Below are positions 8,097 through 17,000 of a stretch of 36,596 bases of DNA, one piece after another. Position numbers and translations under genes: made by a program. The stretch's first letter is position 1. Each line of letters opens with the position of its first letter. The notes under the pieces were generated by a model, which saw only the letters and a list, made by a program, of their open reading frames with translations, did no database searches and was not told the DNA's origin. Location of the stretch: contig JAKSDO010000208.1 of NCBI GenBank assembly GCA_022360055.1, forward strand, positions 1-36,596, given 5' to 3'. The stretch comes from Cytophagales bacterium (lineage in GTDB: Bacteria; Bacteroidota; Bacteroidia; Cytophagales; Cyclobacteriaceae).

Positions 8097-8783
8097 TTAG
8101 TACTCATATTTTGTAAGTAAGGTGTAGCTGGCGAGATTACCTCCCGACTTGTATGATTCGGTTTTCACTACACCTGAATTTTCGGATATATACTCGATAT
8201 TCTTCAGGTTCATTTTTACAAATGACATTTTTGAGCTTAGATTATAACTGATCTTGTAGCAGTCAAAAGTCCCTGCAGGAGTCGAAATTGATTCCTTTCC
8301 TTCCACTTTCCGGTTGGTAATGTCCATGTTCATACTCATTGGAATCGGGCTGTTGTTCGTCTTTATATTGATGCTGGCATCTTCCAGGTTTTGACCGACG
8401 GTTAAGCCGGCCGGATATTGCATTTTGTCCATGTCAACTTCGACTTCCATATCCTTAAAAGCCGCCATGGATTCTGCCGGGACCAGGCTTGACATATCAA
8501 TTTTTATGGTTCCCCGATCACATTCAAGTTTGTAATCCCCTTCGGATATAAGCTTATCTTTTTTATCATAAATTTCGTAAGAAATTGTTGCGGCATACCC
8601 GGATGCTGTTTCATCATATTCAATTACCCGGGTTTCCGACCGACTCTGGAGTTTGTCTTTTTTATCAAAACTTTCGGTCACGATTACCGTGCCGTTTTTA
8701 AGTTTATAAAACGGATTGTCGCACTGGCCTTTTGCACAGAATGCAAAAAAGATGAGGCCAACAAATAAGAATGATTTTTTCAT
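8097..8783 (-). CDS. Secreted DUF3108/TapB-like protein
   Basis: This 228-residue protein has a Sec signal peptide (MKKSFLFVGLIFFAFCAKGQ, cleavage near residue 19). The mature part is an all-beta protein with the repeated pattern seen in DUF3108-like secreted proteins of Bacteroidota: an early FYKLKNGT segment, charged hairpins with KKDKL occurring twice (SFDKKDKLQS and YDKKDKLIS), and a late STPAGTFDCYKI segment followed by ISENSGVVKTESY. The last two phrases are typical of this group. The function is not established; a periplasmic beta-barrel-like or lipocalin-like role is only a guess. It is on the same strand as the aldo/keto reductase but 222 bp apart, so co-transcription is uncertain. 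Confidence 0.8.
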   Translation of the reverse strand: MKKSFLFVGLIFFAFCAKGQCDNPFYKLKNGTVIVTESFDKKDKLQSRSETRVIEYDETASGYAATISYEIYDKKDKLISEGDYKLECDRGTIKIDMSSLVPAESMAAFKDMEVEVDMDKMQYPAGLTVGQNLEDASINIKTNNSPIPMSMNMDITNRKVEGKESISTPAGTFDCYKISYNLSSKMSFVKMNLKNIEYISENSGVVKTESYKSGGNLASYTLLTKYEY

Positions 8784-9021
8784 AGGGAGATTGCTTGATT
8801 TGAGAATTTTATACGAAAGCTAAAACGGCTATAAAACTATTCCAAATAATTGAGACAATCTATCGAAATAATCCATGGTTTTGCAAATTTATGTATAAAG
8901 CTCCGGGTTTTCCAGCCCTGTGACCTGATCGTATGATCAACAAGGTCTAACCACCGGATTTGGGGCGATCGGATTATTGTTTGAAGCGCTTTGATCTTTA
9001 AACGGGGCATTTTGGTTTCGG

Positions 9022-9052
9022 TTTGAATTATAACTGCTATTTTTATGTTTTG
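9022..9052 (+). promoter_or_regulatory. Candidate Bacteroidota promoter for the CBM9-like gene
   Basis: TTTG at 9022-9025, an 18-nt spacer, and TATGTTTTG from 9044 resemble the TTTG/TAnnTTTG promoter with one extra T. If used, transcription would start near 9058, downstream of the first possible start codon (TTG at 9023), which supports a later start for the gene. It is a single pattern match in AT-rich DNA. Confidence 0.35.
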
Positions 9053-9112
9053 GATATAATCTTTTCAATGGAAGGTTGTCATCCGGTCGATCGTAAGTTT
9101 TCCGATGCTCTT

Positions 9113-10072
9113 ATGAGTCATAAACTATTTCAGATAGCGGTCATCCTGTTTTGCCTTAATGCGAGTTCATCAAATGAATATCCAGGCAATGTGATGGACC
9201 TGAAGTGTATCTCAGCTCCAAACGGAACCTTCCCGGAACGTGATTTGGTTGTTCATCCGCCATGTACAGAAGATGATATACCACATTATACGGCGTATAA
9301 GGTCACCTCAGCTCCGAAGATTGACGGGAAACTCGACGAGGCGATTTGGGAAGAAGCTCCCCGGTCTTCACGTTTCAGGGATCTAATCACAGGGGCAGAA
9401 ACCATTCACGATACCAGAGCTGCCGTACTGTGGGACGACACACATCTGTATGTAGCTTATTGGGTTGAAGAACCAGACCTGCGGGCGACATTGACCAAAC
9501 GCGATGCTCCGGTCTACAAGGATAACGATGTCGAGTTTTTTATTTCAGGGGAAGACGCATATTATGAATTTGAAATCAATGCATTTGGCACGGTCTACGA
9601 AGTATTATTCATCTGGGAGGAAGCCTTTGTAAGCGGCGGATACGATACGATAGCCGAATTCAATCGCAATCACAGGAAATCCAGGGCCTTTAATGGCGTC
9701 GGGTATACATCCCATCCGAGAGGTTTGCGCATCGGATACTGGGATTGGGATCTGCCGGGATTACAAAGTGCAGTTTATTTGGACGGCACGATAAATAACG
9801 GCAAAGACCGGGATCGCGGTTGGACCGTTGAATTGGCGATACCCTGGTCGGGCATGACCGTGCTGGCCCGGGGGGATGGCCGCAGCTTGCCTCCAAAAGA
9901 CCGGGATGTTTGGAGGATGGATTTTTCACGATTTAACCAATACAAGGAAGCACCACCCGCGAAGGATTCCGGTGGCTGGGCATGGAGCCCTCATGGCGTT
10001 TGGGATTCGCATGTGCCGGAATGCTTTACCTATATTCATTTTTCCGGGAAAGATATGAAAAGTAAGATGTAG
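9113..10072 (+). CDS. Secreted CBM9-like carbohydrate-binding protein
   Basis: From the ATG at 9113 the product is 319 residues with a short hydrophobic N-terminus (LFQIAVILFCLNASSS). The frame is open from TTG 9023, but the extra 30 residues show no signal and overlap a likely promoter. The body matches the family 9 carbohydrate-binding domain (CBM9, PF06452 type) annotated in Bacteroidota as 'carbohydrate-binding family 9-like': APKIDGKLDEAIWEEAP at the start, LWDDTHLYVAYWVEEPDL, KDNDVEFFIS, YEFEINAFGTVYE, WTVELAIPWSGM, and a Trp-rich end (WRMDFSRFNQY, GGWAWSPHGVWDSHVPECF). These motifs describe a nearly full-length domain without a catalytic module. It may bind polysaccharide or assist another enzyme; it is not adjacent to the PUL at 12254-30261. 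Confidence 0.85.
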   Translation: MSHKLFQIAVILFCLNASSSNEYPGNVMDLKCISAPNGTFPERDLVVHPPCTEDDIPHYTAYKVTSAPKIDGKLDEAIWEEAPRSSRFRDLITGAETIHDTRAAVLWDDTHLYVAYWVEEPDLRATLTKRDAPVYKDNDVEFFISGEDAYYEFEINAFGTVYEVLFIWEEAFVSGGYDTIAEFNRNHRKSRAFNGVGYTSHPRGLRIGYWDWDLPGLQSAVYLDGTINNGKDRDRGWTVELAIPWSGMTVLARGDGRSLPPKDRDVWRMDFSRFNQYKEAPPAKDSGGWAWSPHGVWDSHVPECFTYIHFSGKDMKSKM

Positions 10073-10084
10073 GTGTAAAATAGA

Positions 10085-10576
10085 ACCGGTGAGGCTTGGT
10101 CCGCCAATCGCCATGTGTCACGGCAAGCCCTTTTTCTTTCAGCAGTAAGATTGAATTATAGTCGCATCCCCGTTCCCGTTTTCGGTCGAAAGCCGCTGTA
10201 TTTTACGCGCGACCCGGCGCATCCTGGAGAGCTTAAACTTGTTTGGTTATTTTTCAGTTGTTTAATTAAGACCGAATCGCATGAAATTGATGTTGAATAT
10301 CGGTAAATTTATGTATTGTGAATCAAAAAGAAGAAAACGAATGGTACAATAAAGTGCCGATCAACGTGCAGGAAGAATTGACAATTATGCGTCTGGAATT
10401 GAAAGAATCGCGAGCACAAACAAAGTTGATCGAGCGAAGAACCGATTTTCTTATATCAAAATGGATGGAGTTGGAAAGCCGCCTATGGTGGAAAAAGTCT
10501 TAGGATCCGATTAAAGTTACGGTTTGTGCACCTGCATATACCCGCTGCGATGCATAGGGCAAAAAGCCTCACCGGT
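10085..10576. repeat. 13-bp inverted repeat pair bounding a ~490-bp segment
   Basis: ACCGGTGAGGCTT (10085-10097) and AAGCCTCACCGGT (10564-10576) are perfect reverse complements. They enclose a segment whose only plausible gene is a 61-codon ORF. The distance makes a terminator hairpin unlikely. It could be a small non-autonomous mobile element or its remnant, but no target-site duplication is obvious, so this is inference. Confidence 0.4.
10318..10503 (+). CDS. Small hypothetical protein, charged helical
   Basis: A 61-codon frame starts with GTG at 10318 and encodes a highly charged, probably helical peptide (LTIMRLELKESRAQTKLIER in the middle, WWKKS at the end). It has no signal peptide or membrane segment. 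I do not recognise it. Amino-acid composition (many E/K/R, few odd residues) is more protein-like than the shadow frames around it, and it lies inside the 13-bp inverted repeat pair. No clear ribosome binding site is visible. It could be a real small protein or the rest of a larger one. Confidence 0.35.
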   Translation: MNQKEENEWYNKVPINVQEELTIMRLELKESRAQTKLIERRTDFLISKWMELESRLWWKKS

Positions 10577-10677
10577 CCTTTACTGTCGAAGGATTTTACG
10601 AAATAAGGGCGTTTCTGAAAGGGAGTGCGTACAATATTGACATCGATTACGGAAAATAATATTAGAGGACACATTTT

Positions 10678-11784
10678 ATGAAAAGAAATGGCAGTGGCAT
10701 AACGGTTTTATTAAGGGCATATTGTTCTTCATTATTCTGCTGTATCCTTATGTTGACCGGATGTCAGCCGCTCTTTGGACAGGTGAGATCCGAAACCTTC
10801 GAATTCGATTTTGAAGGTAAAAAGTATAGTGGTCTGATCGACATTCCAGGCAAAACGCCATACGCATTAATCGTACTGGTTCCCGGCAGCGGGCGAACAA
10901 ATATGGTTGCCGGCGATGAATATTATAAGAACTTACGGTCCCAATTTGTTCGGTTCGGGCTTGCTTGTGCGGTTTATGATAAAGCAGGTTGCGGAAAAAG
11001 CGAGGGCATATTTGATTATAATCAATCCGTTCAAAACAGTAGTGAAGAGGTATTGGCAGCTATCCGGGAATTGAGGGAGCTCAAGGTTCCGGGTGCTGAC
11101 AACATCGGGCTCTGGGGCATTAGCCGAGGAGGTTGGATATGTCCATTGGTGATTGCTAAAGATCCAAACGTTTCGTTTTGGATTTCGGTAAGCGGACCGG
11201 ATCATCTGGAGACCATAGGGTATTTGTTTGAAGCTAATTGGCGCATTCAGGGAAAAAGCGAACCGGAAATTAAGCAATTGGCTTCCGAGTGGCTTGATGG
11301 CTTTACAATTCAGCGGAAAGGAGGTTCTTATGAGGAATATCTCGAAGCTTCTCCGAACCTGAGTAAAGATTCCTTGATATTAGCCCTTCGAGGGGGCAAG
11401 TTCAATACGAGAGAAAATTACCTCAGTTTTCAGAAAGTCCTTCAAAATCAGATGTTTGATGAGGAAACAGGATTGACAATAGTTGTTCCGGAGTTTACGG
11501 AAATACTCAGTGCGATCAAATGTCCGGTTCTTGCAATTTTTGGCGAGAGAGATTCGCAGGTGCATTGGAGAAGGACTTTGGCGCTCTATAAAGAAACGCT
11601 TGGCGCCAGTCACAATCTGACTATTAAGACGCTCCCCAACTGCAATCACAACATCCTTTCGTGCGAGACCGGGGGGTATTTTGAAAGATTGGAGGATTTA
11701 AAATTAAAAGGTCTCGGGCAGCCGTGCGAGGGCTATTATGATGAAATGTTTACTTGGTTGAGTGAGCTTGGATTTACAAAATAA
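10678..11784 (+). CDS. Alpha/beta hydrolase lipoprotein
   Basis: This 368-residue protein has a lipoprotein signal with lipobox LTGC (Cys29). The hydrolase core follows: an oxyanion-hole region VLVPGSGRTN near 67-75, the strand/loop CAVYDKAGCGKSEG near 97-110, the nucleophile elbow GISRGG with Ser149, the acid in GERDSQVHW (Asp292) and the histidine in PNCNHNIL (His324). This is a complete Ser-Asp-His triad. The fold matches extracellular esterases/peptidases with an insertion lid (about 180-270). The substrate is unknown. The ATG at 10678 follows an A-rich stretch and is the natural start of the signal. A weak bulged hairpin (ATGCTGCA/TGCAAGCAT, 11787-11805) right after the stop may help termination. 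Confidence 0.88.
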   Translation: MKRNGSGITVLLRAYCSSLFCCILMLTGCQPLFGQVRSETFEFDFEGKKYSGLIDIPGKTPYALIVLVPGSGRTNMVAGDEYYKNLRSQFVRFGLACAVYDKAGCGKSEGIFDYNQSVQNSSEEVLAAIRELRELKVPGADNIGLWGISRGGWICPLVIAKDPNVSFWISVSGPDHLETIGYLFEANWRIQGKSEPEIKQLASEWLDGFTIQRKGGSYEEYLEASPNLSKDSLILALRGGKFNTRENYLSFQKVLQNQMFDEETGLTIVVPEFTEILSAIKCPVLAIFGERDSQVHWRRTLALYKETLGASHNLTIKTLPNCNHNILSCETGGYFERLEDLKLKGLGQPCEGYYDEMFTWLSELGFTK

Positions 11785-12253
11785 ATATGCTGCACATGCA
11801 AGCATTTCGAACAATTTCCACCTTACTGACTTCCCAATATCAGTATGGGGTCGATGGCTGATATATGTAATCGGTTGCGGTAATTCCTTTACGGAGCGTG
11901 TTCGGCCATGACAAAACCATTGAGTTTTAAACGGACAGGAAACATAAATTTTGGCTATCTACAAGACAATATGTACACAAACTCATCGATAATTTACATT
12001 TACTTGTTTATTACGTTATTGTTAACTTTAAGTATTGATATGAAAGTAATACTTGGTAAAACCTGTACTATCAATTCAAAATAGTGATCTTAGGTGCTTT
12101 TGATTGTATTGTTGGAGAGTAAGTATATTTTAAATTGGTGTGATTGTTATATAAAAAAAATATAGTTTTAGGACTTCGGTCCAGAAAATATCTAAATGAA
12201 TTAGACATATAGCACAGGAAAGTTTTACAAAAAGAATATTTAAAGCATAAAAA
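11785..12253. other. 469-bp gene-free region upstream of the sigma factor
   Basis: No coding frame here is convincing; frames on the minus strand are low-complexity shadows. The last third is very AT-rich. It contains a compact hairpin, GGAC-TTCG-GTCC (12171-12182), with a UUCG tetraloop and an A-tract before it. Read on the minus strand it would be a small terminator followed by T-rich sequence; on the plus strand it would sit in the leader of the sigma factor mRNA. The region probably holds the sigma gene promoter, but no good TAnnTTTG match was seen. Confidence 0.5.
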
Positions 12254-12877
12254 TTGCAGTCTGATAAACAGTATATTAAAAGACTTATTAGTGAATTTGT
12301 TCGATATCACGACAAAGCTGCGTTCAAGCAATTTTATGATATCTATTATCCTAAACTAATCAATTTTGCAAGATTATTCTTGAGGGATTTTTCCCTGGTT
12401 CAGGAGGTAGTATCAGATGTATTCTACAAGATATTACAAAATCCATCTTTGCTAGAGCAATCTAACGATATCGATAACTACCTCTTTATTTCCGTTAAAA
12501 ATCAGGCCATCAACTGCCAAAAGAGAGTTAAAGTTTTTGGCAATTATAGTTCAGTTGAAGATGTAAAAGACTATCTGATACCTGAGAAAAGTAATCCCGA
12601 AAAAATACTTGTTGAGACAGAGCTATATGATGTTGTTTGGAAAATCGTTGAAGAGATGCCTCCAAAACGCCGGACTATTTATATGATGATCAAAGAGGAT
12701 GGTATGAAATACAAGCAGGTAGCCAAATTGCTGGATATATCCGTCAAGACAGTTGAATCCCATATGCATGAAGCAATGAAGCCCATCCGTAAAGCGGTTA
12801 AGGATTATCTCGATTCCAAGGATGTGAATGTCAGGCAGTTAAGAGGTGAATTCTATTTATTTTCATTTTTTTTGTAA
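12254..12877 (+). CDS. ECF-type RNA polymerase sigma factor (Bacteroidota PUL type)
   Basis: The 207-residue protein has both ECF regions. Sigma region 2 spans about residues 20-90 (YDIYYPKLINFARLFL, then DFSLVQEVVSDVFYKIL), and region 4 about 130-185 (MPPKRRTIYMMIKEDGMKYK, VAKLLDISVKTVESHMHEAM with the helix-turn-helix). No signal or membrane segment is present. Such factors pair with a FecR-like anti-sigma factor and switch on the adjacent SusC/SusD genes when substrate reaches the outer membrane receptor. The gene starts at TTG 12254 after an A-rich stretch; the first in-frame ATG is much later and would cut region 2, so TTG is kept. The fecR gene follows 44 nt downstream. Confidence 0.92.
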   Translation: MQSDKQYIKRLISEFVRYHDKAAFKQFYDIYYPKLINFARLFLRDFSLVQEVVSDVFYKILQNPSLLEQSNDIDNYLFISVKNQAINCQKRVKVFGNYSSVEDVKDYLIPEKSNPEKILVETELYDVVWKIVEEMPPKRRTIYMMIKEDGMKYKQVAKLLDISVKTVESHMHEAMKPIRKAVKDYLDSKDVNVRQLRGEFYLFSFFL

Positions 12878-12921
12878 TTCCCTAAGGGTTTTTTTAGCTG
12901 CCATTGTCTTCATACAAATAT

Positions 12922-13941
12922 ATGGCAGTGAATTCCAAAATACATAAGATAATTATTAAGTCCCTTTCTGGTGAAGCTACGGATGAAGAGCTTTTGCTGT
13001 TGGAGGAATGGAAAAAAATGAATTCTGCAAATGATGCAGAATATTCGACGCTTCAGAATGTATGGAAGTCCAGCATCTCGTATCCGGGTATTGTAAATGC
13101 TGAGGAAGAATTCAATAAACTATGGTTAAAGTCGGGAAGGGCAAATGCAGACGGACAGCACAAGGTATCTGATTCGATTTGGCGCAAAGTACTTAAAATT
13201 GCAGCAGTTTTAGTGGCTTTTTGTGCTATGGCATGGCTAATAAATATCACAATGTTTGAAGGAAATCCTCCTTCCGAGGAAAGCCCCATAGTGATCACCA
13301 AATCAAATCCTAGGGGGCAAAAATCAAGGATTTTTTTACAAGATGGCACCTTTGTTTGGCTCAATTCTTCATCAAAAATTGAATATCAGGAGGATTTTTT
13401 CACCCAAGAACAACGTCATGTAAGCTTGTCTGGAGAGGCTTATTTTGAAGTAGCAAAAGACAGTATTCGACCATTTGTAGTTCGAGCAGGCCAGGTTGAA
13501 GTTGAGGTGTTGGGAACGATGTTTAATATAAATACTAATGACGAAAATCGGGTGGCAATTGCATTGAAAGAAGGAAGTGTGCGTGTAAAGTGGTATAGTG
13601 AAGAAGAAAAAATCAAAGAAGAAGTGCTATGTCCACGGGAGATTATCTACATCGACACGGCCAGCGGAGAGACAGAACTGGGCAGCTACAATCCAATAGA
13701 AAAGATGGGGTGGAAAGATGGTATATTATATTTTGAAGATGCTTCATTTATAACCGTGAAAAGGAAGCTAGAAGATTGGTATGGGGTGAATATTAATGTT
13801 AAAGGAGATTTAACTACACCATGGAACTACAGCGGAGAGTTCGATAATTATGTGCTGGAGAACGTATTGAATGCCATAAGTTTTGTCGAAGAGTTTAATT
13901 ATAAAATAGAGGGTGACAATGTCTCCATTATGTTTAACTAA
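12922..13941 (+). CDS. FecR-family anti-sigma factor
   Basis: From the ATG at 12922 the protein is 339 residues. A short cytoplasmic sigma-binding part (about 1-85, including LSGEATDEELLLLEEWK) is followed by one membrane span at about 91-111. The periplasmic FecR domain covers roughly 125-235 (GQKSRIFLQDGTFVWLNSSS, HVSLSGEAYFEVAKD, FVVRAGQVEVEVLGTMFNI, ALKEGSVRV) and a C-terminal DUF4974-like domain ends the protein (LYFEDASFITVKRKLEDWYG). The family passes a signal from the N-terminal STN domain of its SusC-type receptor to the sigma factor. A TTG six codons upstream is also open but adds nothing recognisable. Confidence 0.92.
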   Translation: MAVNSKIHKIIIKSLSGEATDEELLLLEEWKKMNSANDAEYSTLQNVWKSSISYPGIVNAEEEFNKLWLKSGRANADGQHKVSDSIWRKVLKIAAVLVAFCAMAWLINITMFEGNPPSEESPIVITKSNPRGQKSRIFLQDGTFVWLNSSSKIEYQEDFFTQEQRHVSLSGEAYFEVAKDSIRPFVVRAGQVEVEVLGTMFNINTNDENRVAIALKEGSVRVKWYSEEEKIKEEVLCPREIIYIDTASGETELGSYNPIEKMGWKDGILYFEDASFITVKRKLEDWYGVNINVKGDLTTPWNYSGEFDNYVLENVLNAISFVEEFNYKIEGDNVSIMFN

Positions 13942-13981
13942 AACCAAATATTATGACAAGAATAGATACCAGTTAAAAAAA

Positions 13982-14040
13982 CGGCAATGCAATCATGCAT
14001 TACCGCTTTCTATGGCCATAGATCTGCAAATCAATGGCCA
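13982..14040 (+). terminator. Hairpins between fecR and susC (terminator/attenuator-like)
   Basis: CGGCAATGCA (13982-13991), loop ATCA, TGCATTACCG (13996-14005) forms a 10-bp stem with one mismatch and is followed by CTTTCT. A second inverted repeat, GGCCAT (14014-14019) and ATGGCC (14034-14039), follows. Together they could separate expression of the sigma/anti-sigma genes from the receptor genes. The T-tract is poor, so efficiency is doubtful. Confidence 0.45.
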
Positions 14041-14077
14041 AGCAATTAATAATGTATTAATATAACAATGTAAAAAT

Positions 14078-17000
14078 ATGAAAAATAAACTAAGACCTAT
14101 TGTATTTAGGATTATGAATACGATTTTATGGGGCACATTTCTTCAGATGATATTTTTAAGCATACTCGTGGCGGCAGACTTGGAAGCTCAGGAAATACAG
14201 AGTGTGCGAGAAGTAGAAATAAATTTAAAGCTAAAAGATGCCAGCTTGGTCGATTGCTTTAATGCAATTGAGAACAAAACAAATTACAAGTTCACATATG
14301 ATAGAAAAATACTCGATTCGGAAACCAAAATAAATTATTCCTCAAAAGCGGTTGCAATCTCTGATTTTTTACTTCAGCTATCGAAAGAGGCGAAATTGAA
14401 ATTCAGACAGGTAAACAACACCATCAATGTACAGAAGCACTCAAAGATGGGAGATAGCGGCAGGGTGTTGGAGGTTATTATTCAGGGCATCACCATAACC
14501 GGTAAGGTTACTTCTTCTGAGGATCAGCAGGGGCTTCCCGGAGTGAATGTGATTGTAAAAGGAACTGCACAGGGCACCGTTACCGACGTAGAGGGTAATT
14601 ATTCCCTGGAAGTACCAGGTGAGGAATCGATTTTGGTTTTTAGTTCTGTTGGCTATGTTCAGGAAGAAATTACAGTAGGCACTCAGACCGTCATTAATCT
14701 TGCTATGACACCTGATATTACCGCTTTGGAAGAGATAGTAGTGATAGGCTATGGTACTAGCCGTAAAAGAGACCTTACCGGTTCTGTTGTCTCGTTAAAA
14801 CCAAGCCGTGATGAAGCTTTAATTGCAACTTCTTTCGAGGATATGCTCCAGGGAAAAGCGGCTGGCGTAAACGTCATTACCGGGGGCTCTACTCCCGGAG
14901 CTGCCGGTTCTGTGACCATACGAGGAGCCAACTCTCTTAATGGGGATAGCCAACCCCTGTATGTAATTGATAATGTTCCACAATCCTCTACAGGTCAGGT
15001 AACGGGCAGTGCTTCGGGAGATTTTGAATATGCGCAAGACCCTTTGGCTGGTATAAATCCTAATGACATCGAGGACATCCAAATTTTAAAGGATGCATCC
15101 GCAACGGCGATTTATGGTTCGCGTGGAGCCAATGGGGTTATCTTGATTACCACCAAAAAAGGCAGTCAAGGTAAGGTGAAGGCTACGGTAGGAGCGAAAT
15201 TTACCATAGCTGAAGAAGCCGGCCTTATTGACGTAATGAACTTGAAGGAGTATGCCACTTATTGGAATAATAAGTACCCAAATGACCAAAGATTTGTAAT
15301 CGGTGACGACGAAATAAAATATATATATCCTGCCGGCGAAGATGAAAACGGTGACCCAATTATAGCTGAGGAAGTGATCGACAATGTAGATTGGCAAAAG
15401 GAAGCGCTACGGGCTGCCTTTTCACAGGAGTATTTTATAAACATAAATGCTGGTACAGAAAAACTACGGTACAACTTTTCTTCTTCTTTCAGAGATGTGG
15501 AGGGCATTATTAAGAACACAGGGTTGAAGCATGGTGACTTTCGGTTAAACGTAGATAGTGATCTTACTAATAAATTATCCTTGGGTATTCAATTAAGTGG
15601 TTTTTTAAGAGAGAACAACATGATGTCTGGAGGTAATACCGTAGGTAGGGCTACCGGAGCCATCATACCTTCGGCGTTAAATGCCCAACCGTTTCTAAGA
15701 CCTACTGATGATATAACTTTTGCCGACAACCCAGAGGCCAGAGCTACTGCGTTGAGTTGGATATCGGATTATGATGATATAACCAATGAATATCGTATTA
15801 CCGCAGCGGCGAATATCAACTATCAAATCACAGACCACCTAAGATTTACTCTTAGGACAGGGGGCAATTTAAACAACAGGGTTAGAAAAAATTGGTATGG
15901 TTTAGAGTTGTTTAAAGGAGCCCAAAACAATGGTTTTTTAGCAGAGAATACATTAGAACGAAACAATTATAATATAGAAAGTCTTTTGTTCTATAACAAG
16001 ACATTTGGAAAAGTAGGCATCAACGCTACGGCAGGTGTAACCTATGATGTGTACAAATGGTTGAACACAGGACTTGATGCAATCGATTTTCCGTTCCATA
16101 ATTTACGAACAGGTGGGTTGCATACTGCCAATATGGTGCAAATAAGGAATCCTTTGCAACAAGACTATCAGTTGTTATCCTATTTGGCAAGGTTGAATGC
16201 GTCGTTTTTTGATGGAAGATATGTGCTTACGACCACCATACGTGCAGACGGAACCAGCAAGTTTAGCGAATCGAACAGGTGGGGCTATTTCCCATCGTTT
16301 GCCTTGGCCTGGAACCTAAACCAGAAGAACTTTTTATCTGGCAGTGACTGGCTGTCACAGGCTAAGTTGCGGGCCGGATATGGAGAGACAGGTAGTCAAA
16401 ACATAAATCCATACACATCTATCTTTCAATATGGATCTACCTTAGGCTATGCAGAGCCTTCGGGCCAACAGATACAAGGTTTGGGGGTCACGGGAATCAG
16501 CAATCCTGATCTGATATGGGAAACCACAACTTCCGTAAATGCAGGGTTTGATTTTGGCTTTTTTGACAATAGGGTATCTGGTGCGGTAGATGTTTACCAG
16601 AAAAACACCGAAGATCTGTTATTGAATATTACAATTCCCGGCTCGACAGCCTTCAGCACTCTGACTGTTAATAGGGGAGAAATTGAAAATAAGGGAATCG
16701 AGGTTATGGCCAATGTCGATATCATACGCAATAATAATCTCAAGTGGACTGTTGGTGGAAATATTTCATCTAACAGACCTACCATTAAGAACCTGGGAAT
16801 ACCCAGAGCTGATATCGGTGCTTTGGACAGTGTATCATACTTCTTTGGGAACACTGCGGGGGATCATTTTGGACAACCTAATATCTTTATAGAGGGTGAA
16901 GCTCCCGGGCTATTTTTTGGATTTAAAACAGACGGTATCGTTCAGGAAGGAGATGAGTATCCTGTAGGCAACCCACTTGGCAACTCAGGTGACCCGGGAA

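Noticed and set aside
9023-9112. Upstream TTG start of the CBM9-like gene
   Set aside because: The extra 30 residues lack a signal peptide and overlap a candidate promoter; ATG 9113 precedes a hydrophobic stretch.
10115-10306. 63-residue ORF between the CBM9-like gene and the small orphan ORF
   Set aside because: Composition and lack of any motif suggest a chance frame; it shows no signal or domain and overlaps nothing that supports it.
10662-10672. GAGGACAC near 10665 and GTGTCCTC near 30735 as ends of one insertion sequence
   Set aside because: Only an 8-mer is shared over 20 kb, without matching flanks or duplications, so chance is the simpler explanation.
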